From Aliiroseovarius crassostreae (lineage in GTDB: Bacteria; Pseudomonadota; Alphaproteobacteria; Rhodobacterales; Rhodobacteraceae): a stretch of 64,000 nt of DNA. The position numbers and the translations under genes are program-made. The notes beneath the pieces were generated by a model that saw only the letters and a program-made list of their open reading frames with translations, ran no database searches and was not told the DNA's origin. The DNA is taken from contig NZ_LKBA01000019.1 of assembly GCF_001307765.1 (NCBI RefSeq), positions 310,001-374,000 on the forward strand, written 5' to 3'. Below are positions 29,397 to 37,163 of the stretch, piece by piece (position 1 is the first letter of the stretch; each line of letters opens with the position of its first letter).

Positions 29397-29722
29397 ATGG
29401 GGGGAACTTACCGAAAACAGGTTGGTCACGACTATCCCGGCCACGATCAGGAGCAGGCCAATCACGGCGGGCAGGTCCAGTTTCTGACCAAAAGCCACAA
29501 GGCCGATGACCGCAATCAACACAATCGCAAGGCCAGACCAGAGCGCATAGGCAATACCCACTGACATGAACTTCAACACCCAGGCCAGAAGGGCAAAGCT
29601 GATCCCGCAAGCGACAACCACGGTGATCGATGGCCCAAGACGGGGAATTGCTGACTGGCCTGCAAGGCTGAGGTGCTTATGGTTTCGGCGAGAACGGCAA
29701 AAATCAGGACAAGATAGGGCAT
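29394..29722 (-). pseudogene. SMR-family efflux protein, frameshifted
   Basis: The N terminus MPYLVLIFAVLAETISTSAL-QASQQF reads from ATG 29722 and shows the essential Glu of small multidrug resistance proteins (AET). After about 26 codons the frame shifts near 29641-29647. The rest, RLGPSITVVVACGISFALLA then YALWSGLAIVLIAVIGLVAF and IGLLLIVAGIVVTNLFS, lies in a second frame and ends at 29394. A one-base loss in the run coded as TTC(A)CCCGT explains it. An intact protein would be a four-helix drug/proton antiporter of about 109 residues. Sequencing error is possible. Confidence 0.8.
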
Positions 29723-29927
29723 GGGTGATCTCGAAAATACGCAGTGCTTTGGGTCTGCCTCTCAGACTGTTCTGCGTTAAGCTTGCTGGCGACACCAGCC
29801 CCTTCGCGGCTCTTTTCATGGACAAAAGGGGCGTCTATACAGATGTCAGACAAAGGCAGCATTGATCGCCTCCGCGTCAAATCTCTGAAATCAACGTTAT
29901 GGCATCATGTTCGGCGCAAGGGGAATT

Positions 29928-30709
29928 ATGTGCCGTTGGGCTGCTTATCTCGGGATGCCGATCTTTTTGGAGGAGGTGGTGACCCGGCCGGGCCATTCGT
30001 TGATTGCACAAAGCCAGGACGCCACGGAATGCAAAACAGCCACCAATGGGGATGGGTTTGGGCCGGCCTGGTATGATGCGCGCCCTGAACCGGGCCTGTA
30101 TCGGGACATTTATCTTGCCTGGTCCGACCCCAACCTGCGCGCAGTCTGCAGGCAGGAGCAGTCAGGCCTGTTTCTGGCCCATGTGCGCGCCTCAACCGGC
30201 TCTGCGATCAGCCGCAACAATTGCCACCCGTTTGTGCATGAAAATTGGAGCTTCATGCATAATGGCCAATTCGGAGGGTTTGAGCATTTCGAAAACAGGC
30301 GGATATGGCCGTTCCCGATGCGCTTTACCCCAGCCGGAAAGGCGCCACCGACAGTGAGGTTCTGTTCCTGCTGGCTCTGGCCGAAGGGCTGGAGCATGAT
30401 CCGGCAAAAGCCTTGGCCCGTGCGGCGAGCACACTTTCTGAGCTGTCCCAAGAAAGAGGGACAACACCGCATATGCGCCTGTCAGCAGCCTTTTCAGATG
30501 GAGAAAAACTGTGGGCGGTACGGGCAAGTTCAGACCATATCGCGCCTTCTGTCTATTACCGCTGGTCGCCAACCCGCCAGGGATGGGCGGTTGTCAGTGA
30601 ACCGTTGGAGAAGGGCGAACTGGATTGGATCGAATTGCCCCCCGGTCACATCGCGCAGTTTGACGGGGACAGGATCAACCTCACCCCGTTGCCGTTTTTT
30701 TCTTGTTGA
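29928..30709 (+). pseudogene. Class II glutamine amidotransferase, frameshifted
   Basis: It starts at ATG 29928 with MCRWAAYLGMPIFLEEVVTR, where Cys2 is the N-terminal nucleophile, preceded by AAGGGGAATT. GLFLAHVRASTG and HPFVHENWSFMHNGQFGGFE are the typical Ntn motifs of YafJ/DUG3-like enzymes. Near 30287-30290 one base is missing in a T run. The remaining half (FRKQADMAVPDALYPSRKGA, then SEVLFLLALAEGLEHDPAKA) is in the next frame and ends at TGA 30707-30709. The two halves together make a full ~260-residue enzyme. Confidence 0.82.
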
Positions 30710-30711
30710 AA

Positions 30712-30753
30712 ATATCCCGGGGTGAGGCCGTAAGGCCGAGGGGCAGCGCCCCT
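30712..30753. repeat. 42-bp paired-hairpin repeat, copy 1
   Basis: ATATCCCGGGGTGAGGCCG, then TAAGGCC and GAGGGGCAGCGCCCCT. It makes two small hairpins (GGCC-NNNN-GGCC and GGGGC-AGC-GCCCC). A near-identical copy is at 52967-53007. Here it lies between two convergent genes and its last base is part of the stop codon of the leftward enoyl-CoA hydratase, so it probably acts as terminator. Confidence 0.7.
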
Positions 30754-31553
30754 CAGTCCTCGCTCTGGTTCCAGTTCGGCGCCCGCTTTTCGATAAAAGC
30801 GTTGATGCCTTCCTCGGTGTCGCGGAACATCATGTTCTGCGCCATAACCTCGCCAGTAAAACCATAGGCATCTTCCAATCCCATGGTCAGCTGATCATAG
30901 AAAGCAGATTTGCCAATTTTCACCGCAGCGCCGAGTTTTGAGGCTACCTTGTCCGCGAGCCTGCGGGTTTCTTCCTCAAGGGCTTCATGTGGCACCACAT
31001 GATTGACAAGCCCCAGCTCAGCCGCGCGATCGGCGGAAATGAACTCGCCGGTGGTCAGCATCTCAAACGCCAGTTTGCGGGGAATGTTGCGGGTCAGCGC
31101 CACCATCGGGGTGGAGCAGAACAGACCGATATTGACCCCGTTCACACCAAAGCGCGTCCCCTCGGCCGCAACCGCCATGTCGCAGCTTGCCACCAGTTGA
31201 CACCCGGCCGCAGTGGCAATGCCATGCACCTGGGCGATCACTGGCTGCGGCATACGGGTAATTTGCACCATCATGCTGGCGCAGCGGGAAAACAGATCCT
31301 GAAAATAGGCTTTGCCGCCGTCTTTGGATGCCCGCGCCGCAGTCATCTGCTTCAGGTTATGGCCTGCGCAAAAGGCTTTGCCATTGCCCGCCAGGATCAC
31401 CGCACGGATTGTGGGATCGGCGGCAATACGTTCCAATTCTTCGCTCAGAGCGGCCAGCATCTCATCCGACAGCGCGTTCAACGTGCCGGGGGTGTTCAGT
31501 GTCACGGTTGCAACTGACGCAGCGTCGTTCCGGATCAGTATTGGATCTTCCAT
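30753..31553 (-). CDS. Enoyl-CoA hydratase/isomerase family protein
   Basis: 266 residues. Crotonase fold with the CoA-binding ILAGNGKAFCAGHNLKQM near residue 53-71 and the oxyanion-hole region QVHGIATAAGCQLVASCDMA near 110-130, then NIGLFCSTPMVALTRNIPR. The second catalytic Glu of classical hydratases is not in its usual place (GLFCST), so it resembles the ECHDC3 branch, which may not be a straightforward beta-oxidation hydratase. It ends at the hairpin repeat, and a thioesterase gene diverges from it. Confidence 0.87.
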   Translation of the reverse strand: MEDPILIRNDAASVATVTLNTPGTLNALSDEMLAALSEELERIAADPTIRAVILAGNGKAFCAGHNLKQMTAARASKDGGKAYFQDLFSRCASMMVQITRMPQPVIAQVHGIATAAGCQLVASCDMAVAAEGTRFGVNGVNIGLFCSTPMVALTRNIPRKLAFEMLTTGEFISADRAAELGLVNHVVPHEALEEETRRLADKVASKLGAAVKIGKSAFYDQLTMGLEDAYGFTGEVMAQNMMFRDTEEGINAFIEKRAPNWNQSED

Positions 31554-31656
31554 CTTGTCCTCCCTTGGGTCTTGTCGTCACGATAGGGACATCACGCGTA
31601 TTTCCCAGAGGAATGCGCGTGAAGTTGAAATGACGCTGCGGCAGTTAGGGGGGCCA

Positions 31657-32082
31657 ATGGAGCTGAAAATGAACCGGGCGGAGCTGGCGGCCTTTCTGGA
31701 CGCGCAATTCCCGCAGGTGGCGGATGATTTCGAGGTGGCGGATGTCGCGCCGATGCAGATCACCATGCGCAAGCGGGTGGCAGAGAAGCATCTTCGGCCA
31801 GGGGGCACTGTCTCGGGTCCGACAATGTTTGCCCTGGCTGACGTGTCTGTTTACCTGGCTATTCTTGCCATGATCGGCCCCAAGGCGCTGGCGGTCACAA
31901 CCAATTGCTCCATCGACTTCATGCGCAAACCTCGTTCCGATGCAGACCTTGTTGCCCATTGCCGATTGCACAAGCTGGGAAGGGTGCTTGCGGTTGGGGA
32001 TGTTCTGATCCATTCCGAAGGGGATGATGCGCCTGTTGCGCGTGCAACATTGACCTACTCAATCCCGCCAGAGAGGGCTTGA
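31657..32082 (+). CDS. PaaI-type hotdog thioesterase
   Basis: 141 residues from ATG 31657, preceded by AGGGGGGCCA; ATG 31630 and ATG 31669 are alternatives. It is a single hotdog domain: VADVAPMQITMRKRVAEKHL, RPGGTVSGPTMFALADVSVY with the helix Asp, LAVTTNCSIDFMRKPRSDAD, and LVAHCRLHKLGRVLAVGDV. These thioesterases hydrolyse acyl- or aryl-CoA. It is divergent from the enoyl-CoA hydratase gene, which suits acyl-CoA housekeeping, but the substrate is unknown. Confidence 0.86.
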   Translation: MELKMNRAELAAFLDAQFPQVADDFEVADVAPMQITMRKRVAEKHLRPGGTVSGPTMFALADVSVYLAILAMIGPKALAVTTNCSIDFMRKPRSDADLVAHCRLHKLGRVLAVGDVLIHSEGDDAPVARATLTYSIPPERA

Positions 32083-32136
32083 CCCTCACGGATTGCCTGA
32101 GCAGGTCTGGGGTATAGTCTGAAAAAGGAATATGTC

Positions 32137-33111
32137 ATGTCTGACCAGACCGCACCGCCGGAGTTTTCTCGCCTCGCGCATTTTCCGGTCACGTTTTTTG
32201 CCATTGTCATGGGCTTGATGGGGCTTACTCTGGCTTTGCATGCAGGGGCACCGGTGTATCCATGGATGGGGGCGGTGTCATCGCTGGTCTGGCTGATTTC
32301 GGTCACGGTGATGGGGATTGTGACAGTTTTCTACCTTGCCAAGGCGCTGCGCTATCCCAGGATGGTGATCGAGGAATGGCATCACCCGGTCAAACTGGCG
32401 TTCTTTCCAACGATTACGGTGTCACTACTGCTGCTTTCTATGGCCACTCATGCCCATGCACCGGAACTGGCGGAGTGGATCTGGCTGGCTGGCGTGGTGG
32501 GGCAGGGCGCGCTGACCATAGCGGTGGTCTCCGGTTGGATTTCGCATCGGTCCTTTGAGGTTGGGCACCTGACGCCCGCCTGGTTCATTCCGGCGGTTGG
32601 AAACGTGCTTGTGCCGGTTCTGGGCGCGCGCATTGGCTATATTGAGACGTCCTGGCTGTTCTTCTCTGGTGGGATCCTGTTCTGGATCGTCCTACTGACC
32701 CTTGTGATGAACCGGTTGATTTTCCATGACCCGATTGTGGCGCGGCTATTTCCGACCATGGTGATCCTGATCGCGCCCCCCGCTGTCGCCTTCATCGCCT
32801 ATGTGGGCATGGTGGGTGAGGTGGATGGCTTTGCGCGGATGCTGATGAATGCAGGCTATATCTTTGCGGCGCTGGTGCTGGCCCAGGTTCCGCGTCTGGT
32901 CAAAATGCCCTTTGCGCTGAGCTGGTGGGCTCTCAGCTTTCCACTGGCGGCCCTTTCGATCGCGTCTTTCCGATTTTCGCAGCTGGATGGGTCGCGGGCC
33001 CATCAGACAATTGCCGTGCTGGTGCTTGCCCTTCTGGCTGTTGTCATTGGCGGGCTGGTTTTGCGGACAATCAAGGCATTGGTGAAGGACGAAGTGTTCC
33101 GGCCAGAGTAA
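32137..33111 (+). CDS. SLAC1/TehA-type anion channel family protein
   Basis: 324 residues with about ten hydrophobic helices. Hallmarks are FFAIVMGLMGLTLALH near residue 20, the pore-lining region around WHHPVKLAFFPTITVSLLLL, TPAWFIPAVGNVLVPVLG, and IAPPAVAFIAYVGM. It belongs to the tellurite-resistance/dicarboxylate transporter (TDT) group. TehA and SLAC1 are trimeric anion channels with a gating Phe. In the inner membrane it would move small anions; malate or sulfite efflux are possible. It stands alone on the plus strand. Confidence 0.85.
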   Translation: MSDQTAPPEFSRLAHFPVTFFAIVMGLMGLTLALHAGAPVYPWMGAVSSLVWLISVTVMGIVTVFYLAKALRYPRMVIEEWHHPVKLAFFPTITVSLLLLSMATHAHAPELAEWIWLAGVVGQGALTIAVVSGWISHRSFEVGHLTPAWFIPAVGNVLVPVLGARIGYIETSWLFFSGGILFWIVLLTLVMNRLIFHDPIVARLFPTMVILIAPPAVAFIAYVGMVGEVDGFARMLMNAGYIFAALVLAQVPRLVKMPFALSWWALSFPLAALSIASFRFSQLDGSRAHQTIAVLVLALLAVVIGGLVLRTIKALVKDEVFRPE

Positions 33112-33274
33112 AACCCTGTGCAGAACGGGGAAAAGACCATTGGGGCGATGGGGTAAAATAATACCATATTTTCAACCTGTTGTTTTTGAACGATTTTATA
33201 AGTGTTTTGGTGCTTGACCCGAATTCAGAAATCACTAAAAACACCCCATCCGAAACCCAATCAGGGCTGAACAC

Positions 33275-33739
33275 ATGAAAACCTTCTCTGCAACGCCTGC
33301 AGATATCGACAAGAAATGGATCCTGATCGACGCCGAGGGCGTTGTTCTGGGCCGTCTTGCGTCGATCATCGCAATGCGTCTTCGTGGCAAACACAAAGCC
33401 TCGTTCACTCCGCACATGGACATGGGTGACAATGTCATCGTGATCAATGCGGATAAAATCCAGATGACCGGCAAGAAGCGCACCGACAAAGTGCACTACT
33501 GGCACACCGGTTACCCGGGCGGCATCAAGTCGCGCACTGCCGGTCAGATCCTTGAGGGTGCCCACCCCGAGCGTCTGGTCATCAAAGCCGTGCAGCGCAT
33601 GCTGCCGGGCGGCAAGCTGAGCCGTCAGCAGATGACCAATCTGCGCGTTTACGCAGGCGCCGAGCACCCCCATGAGGCCCAGAGCCCGGAAGTGCTGGAC
33701 GTCAAATCCATGAACCCGAAAAACTCGCGTGAGGGCTGA
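33275..33739 (+). CDS. rplM: 50S ribosomal protein L13
   Basis: 154 residues. [57 protein letters not shown] and [20 protein letters not shown] are family signatures. L13 is an early 23S rRNA-binding protein of the large subunit. Its codon use is strongly biased, as in other ribosomal genes. It starts 2 bases before the gap to rpsI, forming the conserved rplM-rpsI pair. Confidence 0.99.
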   Translation: MKTFSATPADIDKKWILIDAEGVVLGRLASIIAMRLRGKHKASFTPHMDMGDNVIVINADKIQMTGKKRTDKVHYWHTGYPGGIKSRTAGQILEGAHPERLVIKAVQRMLPGGKLSRQQMTNLRVYAGAEHPHEAQSPEVLDVKSMNPKNSREG

Positions 33740-33741
33740 TC

Positions 33742-34230
33742 ATGACTGAAGAGATCAAATCGCTTGATGAGCTGAACGCTGTCGTTGAAGGCACCGAAGC
33801 CGCTATTGAAGTTGCTGCCCCCCGTGAGCCCGTCCGTGACGAGCTGGGTCGTTCTTATGCCACCGGTAAGCGTAAAGACGCTGTGGCCCGTGTCTGGATC
33901 AAACCGGGTTCGGGTAAAGTGGAAGTCAACGGTCGCGACGTGAACGTCTATTTCGCACGCCCCGTTCTGCAGATGATCCTGCGCCAGCCGTTCGAAGTGG
34001 CCGGTGTTCTGGGTGAATTCGACGTATACGCCACCGTAAAAGGCGGCGGTCTGTCGGGCCAGGCAGGTGCTGTGAAACACGGTATCTCGAAAGCTCTGCA
34101 ACTGTACGAACCCTCGCTGCGTGGCGCTCTGAAAGCCGCTGGCTTCCTGACCCGCGACTCGCGTGTTGTGGAACGTAAGAAATACGGTAAGGCCAAAGCC
34201 CGTAAGAGCTTCCAGTTCTCCAAGCGTTAA
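33742..34230 (+). CDS. rpsI: 30S ribosomal protein S9
   Basis: 162 residues. It has an acidic N-terminal extension of about 30 residues ([17 protein letters not shown]) common in alphaproteobacteria, then [39 protein letters not shown] and the basic tail [16 protein letters not shown] whose last Arg reaches the P-site tRNA. It follows rplM by 2 bases and ends at a strong terminator. Confidence 0.99.
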   Translation: MTEEIKSLDELNAVVEGTEAAIEVAAPREPVRDELGRSYATGKRKDAVARVWIKPGSGKVEVNGRDVNVYFARPVLQMILRQPFEVAGVLGEFDVYATVKGGGLSGQAGAVKHGISKALQLYEPSLRGALKAAGFLTRDSRVVERKKYGKAKARKSFQFSKR

Positions 34231-34260
34231 GTTCGAGCTTTCGAATTTTCCTTACAAAAC

Positions 34261-34292
34261 AAAGGGTTGCGTATTTCGCAGCCCTTTTTTTG
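34261..34292 (+). terminator. Terminator after rplM-rpsI
   Basis: AAAGGGTTGCG and CGCAGCCCTTT pair (one G-T) around TATTT, followed by a TTTT tract. Confidence 0.85.
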
Positions 34293-34497
34293 TGCGTAGC
34301 GAAATTGTAGCAGACACCGTATGCGTTGACGTTATGGTTGAGCGATTTTAGCATATCTGTAGCGTTTTAGGTTGCTATTGGAATGTGCCGTTGGCGTTTG
34401 GCGAGGATAGAGTGGAGCACTTTGGGGGGCGCTTAGTTTGTTTAAGCGCAACCTCGCTGTCGCTGTGCCCAACGCTAAATCACACAGACAGCCAAAT

Positions 34498-34614
34498 TAA
34501 AGCGTTTCGACTTATTATTGAGACACAATAATGAGTCGAAACGCTCGAAACCTACTGATGTTGCGGGCGTTTCGAAATCAACTTGTGTCTCAAGTTAATC
34601 TCGAAACGCTTTAG
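34498..34614 (+). repeat. Double-hairpin dispersed repeat, copy C (subfamily 1)
   Basis: 117 bp. The first hairpin is GCGTTTCGACTTATTATTG with its inverse; the loop GAGACAC sits at its tip. The second is GCGTTTCGAAATCAACTTG with its partner CAAGTTAATCTCGAAACGC and loop TGTCT. The 9 bases GAGACACAA of the first tip are the exact reverse complement of TTGTGTCTC in the second. The linker is TCGAAACCTACTGATGTTGC. Ends are TAAAGCGTTTCG and CGAAACGCTTTA. This is one of the best preserved copies. Confidence 0.92.
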
Positions 34615-34617
34615 TAT

Positions 34618-34779
34618 ATGCACTTGAAGATAGGCGGACGCAAAGGCCATCTCACACGCAGCACGAAACTTACAGTTTATGAAGATGCTTATGAATACGC
34701 GAAGAGTGAGTTGTTGCGTTTACAGCAAGCAGCAAAGTTGGGACATAGCTTAGGGTCAGGCTTCATAACCAGACCCTGA
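34618..34779 (+). pseudogene. Integrase fragment (N-terminal part)
   Basis: 53 codons. The residues LKIGGRKGHLTRSTKLTVYE followed by DAYEYAKSELLRLQQAAKLG look like part of the N-terminal arm and SAM-like domain of a phage-type tyrosine integrase. The catalytic domain is absent, and the frame ends soon after in unrelated sequence. It begins 4 bases after repeat copy C. It is not the same protein as the complete integrase at 45549-46694, so it records a separate mobile element. Confidence 0.6.
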
Positions 34780-34948
34780 CGATGGCGTTGTCAACGGCAG
34801 GGTAAAACCCTGCCACTGTGGCGGAGCAAAAGTAGGCCAGCTTGAGGTATGCGCCTTGGAGCGCGTGGCCCTCAAATAGCAGGCACGGTCCAAGTCGCAT
34901 TGGCCGTCAGGCCAATTCTGTGAGGATCATTTTCCGGTGGTGGCGAGG

Positions 34949-34976
34949 TGGACCTGTCGCGGAATTGTTCCGCTCC
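34949..34976 (+). repeat. IS3-family left inverted repeat
   Basis: Begins TGGACCTGTCGCG and ends CCGCTCC; pairs with 36152-36179 over 28 positions with about five mismatches in the middle. Confidence 0.85.
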
Positions 34977-34990
34977 TTTGACTTGGTATT

Positions 34991-35287
34991 TTGCCACAAA
35001 GGAGAGACATCATGGCATCGAACCCCACCCCCGAATTCCGCGCAGAGGCAGTGCGGGTAGCGTTAACCAGCGGGCTGCCGCGTAAGCAGGTCGCTGCGGA
35101 TTTTGGCGTCGGCTTCTCGACGCTGAGCCGTTGGATCCAGCAGGATCGGCGCAACCCAGAGAAGCCTTCTGCCCATTCTGATCTCGAGCGCGAGGTCGCG
35201 GAGCTGCGCAAAGAGAACCGCATGCTCCGGGAGGAGAGGGAGGTGCTAAAAAAGGCCACCCAGTTCTTTGCGGAGCGAAGCAAATGA
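34991..35287 (+). CDS. IS3-family transposase OrfA
   Basis: 98 residues. A helix-turn-helix (RAEAVRVALTSGLPRKQVAA, then DFGVGFSTLSRWIQQ) binds the ends of the element. A leucine-zipper coiled coil LEREVAELRKENRMLREERE and the motif EVLKKATQFFAERSK follow. The slippery run AAAAAAG at 35248-35254 lies near the end and should allow -1 frameshifting to give the OrfAB transposase. The ribosome site is AAAGGAGAG. Confidence 0.93.
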   Translation: MPQRRDIMASNPTPEFRAEAVRVALTSGLPRKQVAADFGVGFSTLSRWIQQDRRNPEKPSAHSDLEREVAELRKENRMLREEREVLKKATQFFAERSK

Positions 35288-36141
35288 GGTTCGCTTTCAT
35301 CGCAAAGAACGCCGAAATGTTGCCCATCGAACGGCTGTGCCAAATCATGGATGTCAGCCCGCGGGGGTATCGGGCCTTCCGGAGCCGCCCCCTCAGCCAG
35401 AGCCAACGCAAGGACATGGTTGTGCTGGCTCATATCCGTGAACAGTTTGCCCTGTCTCTCGGCAGCTATGGCCGGTCACGCATGACCGAGGAATTGAAAG
35501 AGTTGGGATTGCCAGTCGGCCACCGCCGCATCGGACGCTTGATGCGTGATAACGGCATTGTGGTTAGAAGGAACAGGAAGTTCAAGGCGACCACGGACAG
35601 CAACCACAGCTTCAACATCGCACCGAACTTACTGAACCGGGACTTCTCGGCAGCCCGTCCGAATCGGAAATGGGCGGGTGACATCAGCTATGTCTGGACC
35701 CAAGAGGGCTGGCTGTATCTCGCGGTCATCCTCGATCTGCATTCCCGACGGGTGATCGGCTGGGCTGTCAGTAATCGTATGAAGCGGGACCTGGCGATCC
35801 GAGCGTTGAACATGGCCATTGCCTTGCGGCGACCATCGAAGGGCTGCATCCATCACACGGACCGCGGCAGCCAATACTGTTCCCACGACTACCAGAAGAT
35901 CCTACGCCAGCACGGCTTCAAGGTATCAATGAGCGGGACTGGGAATTGTTACGACAACGCTGCCGTCGAAACCTTCTTCAAGACCATCAAGGCGGAACTG
36001 CTGTGGCAGCGATCCTGGCGGACACGTCGCGATGCTGAGATGGCCATCTTCGAATACATCAACGGCTTCTACAATCCGCGTCGAAGGCACTCAGCACTGG
36101 GCTGGAAAAGCCCCTTGGCCTTCGAACGAAAGGTCGCTTAA
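35284..36141 (+). CDS. IS3-family transposase OrfB (DDE integrase domain)
   Basis: 285 residues. After an HTH-like region (GSYGRSRMTEELKELGLPVG) comes the RNase H-like integrase core: first Asp in WAGDISYVWT, second in HHTDRGSQYCS, and Glu in NAAVETFFKTIKAELLW, the DDE triad. NPRRRHSALGWKSPLAFERK is the family end. It overlaps orfA by 4 bases in the -1 frame and is read as an OrfAB fusion after frameshifting. No stop or deletion is seen. Confidence 0.94.
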   Translation: MRFAFIAKNAEMLPIERLCQIMDVSPRGYRAFRSRPLSQSQRKDMVVLAHIREQFALSLGSYGRSRMTEELKELGLPVGHRRIGRLMRDNGIVVRRNRKFKATTDSNHSFNIAPNLLNRDFSAARPNRKWAGDISYVWTQEGWLYLAVILDLHSRRVIGWAVSNRMKRDLAIRALNMAIALRRPSKGCIHHTDRGSQYCSHDYQKILRQHGFKVSMSGTGNCYDNAAVETFFKTIKAELLWQRSWRTRRDAEMAIFEYINGFYNPRRRHSALGWKSPLAFERKVA

Positions 36142-36151
36142 GTGAGAAACC

Positions 36152-36179
36152 GGAGCGGCACAAATACGCGACAGGTCCA
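36152..36179 (-). repeat. IS3-family right inverted repeat
   Basis: GGAGCGGCACAAATACGCGA and on to GGTCCA, the inverse of the left end. Confidence 0.85.
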
Positions 36180-36266
36180 GCCGCAAAGGGGGAAGATGTC
36201 GAAGCCCTGTTTGAGGACTGGCGCGATAGTCTTTACGAGGAAGCCAACTCTTGGAATGATAGCTAA
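36180..36266 (+). pseudogene. 3' fragment of an unknown gene cut by the IS
   Basis: Directly after the IS end, 28 codons (AAKGEDVEALFEDWRDSLYE then EANSWNDS) run to TAA 36264-36266 and are followed by a good terminator. This looks like the tail of an interrupted gene, acidic and helical. The rest of it is not present left of the IS, so a deletion probably went with the insertion. I do not recognise the family. Confidence 0.45.
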
Positions 36267-36279
36267 CGGCTTCAGCGTC

Positions 36280-36300
36280 AGGCCCCCGCATTGGGGGCCT
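36280..36300 (+). terminator. Terminator after the gene fragment
   Basis: AGGCCCCC and GGGGGCCT pair perfectly around GCATT, followed by TAAGCC (weak T tract). Confidence 0.7.
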
Positions 36301-36314
36301 TAAGCCAGGTGAGA

Positions 36315-36809
36315 TCAGGCGACGATTGCTTCGCGGGGATTGCGACGGCCAAACAAGCCACGTCGCGTTTGAGAACGCTGTGCCTTTGGAGGGTGAACTC
36401 CGTGGCGTTCCTGATCAGGCGTTTTGGTGGGGAGCTTGGCATATCGCTGCCCCCAACAAATTCCGTCAGCTGGAAATTGACCGATGACGACATTGCCTTC
36501 GGCATTTGGTGCAAACCGCTGATCCGAGCGCTTTACACGGACACGTCGCACACTGAGGAACCGTGTTGGTTTCACGAGGTTGGCGACGGCCATATTGGCT
36601 GCATTCATGACCGTGAGCGAGTGATCGTCACGCTCCTTCGGAAAGATCGAGGTTCCATAGGCAAGAACTACTTCGCCAGTGTCATCATCTGCGTGAATGA
36701 CCAGACAGGGGCGGTCCTTGTCACCAGGGCCGTCGGAATGAGGGAAGCGGAAGGAAACGATGTCGCCGGTGGAAATCGGACGCGTTGCGCCCGGCACATG
36801 TGCCGTCAT
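36315..36809 (-). CDS. PemK/MazF-like protein, no visible antitoxin
   Basis: 164 residues from ATG 36809; starts at 36860 and 36896 are also open. The stretch STGDIVSFRFPHSDGPGDKD, RPCLVIHADDDTGEVVLAYG, then VMNAANMAVANLVKPTRFLS resembles the SH3-like barrel of the PemK/MazF family (GDIV.. KDRPCLVI). The conserved Arg and Ser/Thr catalytic pair cannot be placed with certainty. The C terminus is basic (KAQRSQTRRGLFGRRN). No antitoxin gene adjoins it. It is divergent from the methyltransferase-helicase operon and may be an accessory part of the same island. Confidence 0.6.
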   Translation of the reverse strand: MTAHVPGATRPISTGDIVSFRFPHSDGPGDKDRPCLVIHADDDTGEVVLAYGTSIFPKERDDHSLTVMNAANMAVANLVKPTRFLSVRRVRVKRSDQRFAPNAEGNVVIGQFPADGICWGQRYAKLPTKTPDQERHGVHPPKAQRSQTRRGLFGRRNPREAIVA

Positions 36810-37163
36810 GAAGGGCTCCAAGATTTGAGGAAGATCTTGTCGCCCCTTCGTCAGATCCATCCTTCGGATGTCTCTGAATGCTCTCTTCGAGTTCATGTGA
36901 ACCGGAGCGACACAGGCTCTGCTCCGGTCTCACTGAACTCTGAAGAGAGCTAAGTGCAATGTTTACTGGGGCTTTTCTCGACGCCGTTCAAGGGGGGTGA
37001 AACAAAACTTTATGGCGAAAATGCAAATAAAGTGGCTTCGGGTTTTCGAATTTCGGCCAATGCAAACAACATTAGGTTGCACAAGTCACTGCCGGCTCTT
37101 AGAAATTTCGCACATGGTCAATTACGGCCATGTCATAACATAACTACCACGAGCGGAATTTCC

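Larger units (their letters stand above)
34293..34948. other. Left border of accessory island, mostly non-coding
   Basis: This 656-bp stretch holds repeat copy C, the integrase fragment at 34618-34779, a hairpin GGCAGGGT-AAA-ACCCTGCC at about 34797-34815, AAAAGTAGGCCAG-type terminal motifs reminiscent of IS21-family ends, and ATTGGCC-GTCA-GGCCAAT near 34898-34915. No complete gene is seen. It looks like a scar of several mobile elements between the ribosomal operon and the IS3 element. Confidence 0.5.
34949..36179 (+). mobile_element. IS3-family insertion sequence
   Basis: 1231 bp, bounded by 28-bp imperfect inverted repeats at 34949-34976 and 36152-36179 (TGGACCTGTCGCG outer part and CCGCTCC inner part match exactly). 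It carries two overlapping frames, orfA and orfB, in the -1 relation typical of IS3. Both are intact, so the element may be active. The bases next to the two ends differ (AGG on the left, GCC on the right), so no 3-4 bp target duplication is seen. Confidence 0.92.

Noticed and set aside
34230-34990. Left attachment site (second copy of the dusA 5' segment)
   Set aside because: I scanned for the segment coding IAPMMDWTD and found no second copy in the window, so no direct-repeat pair can be claimed.
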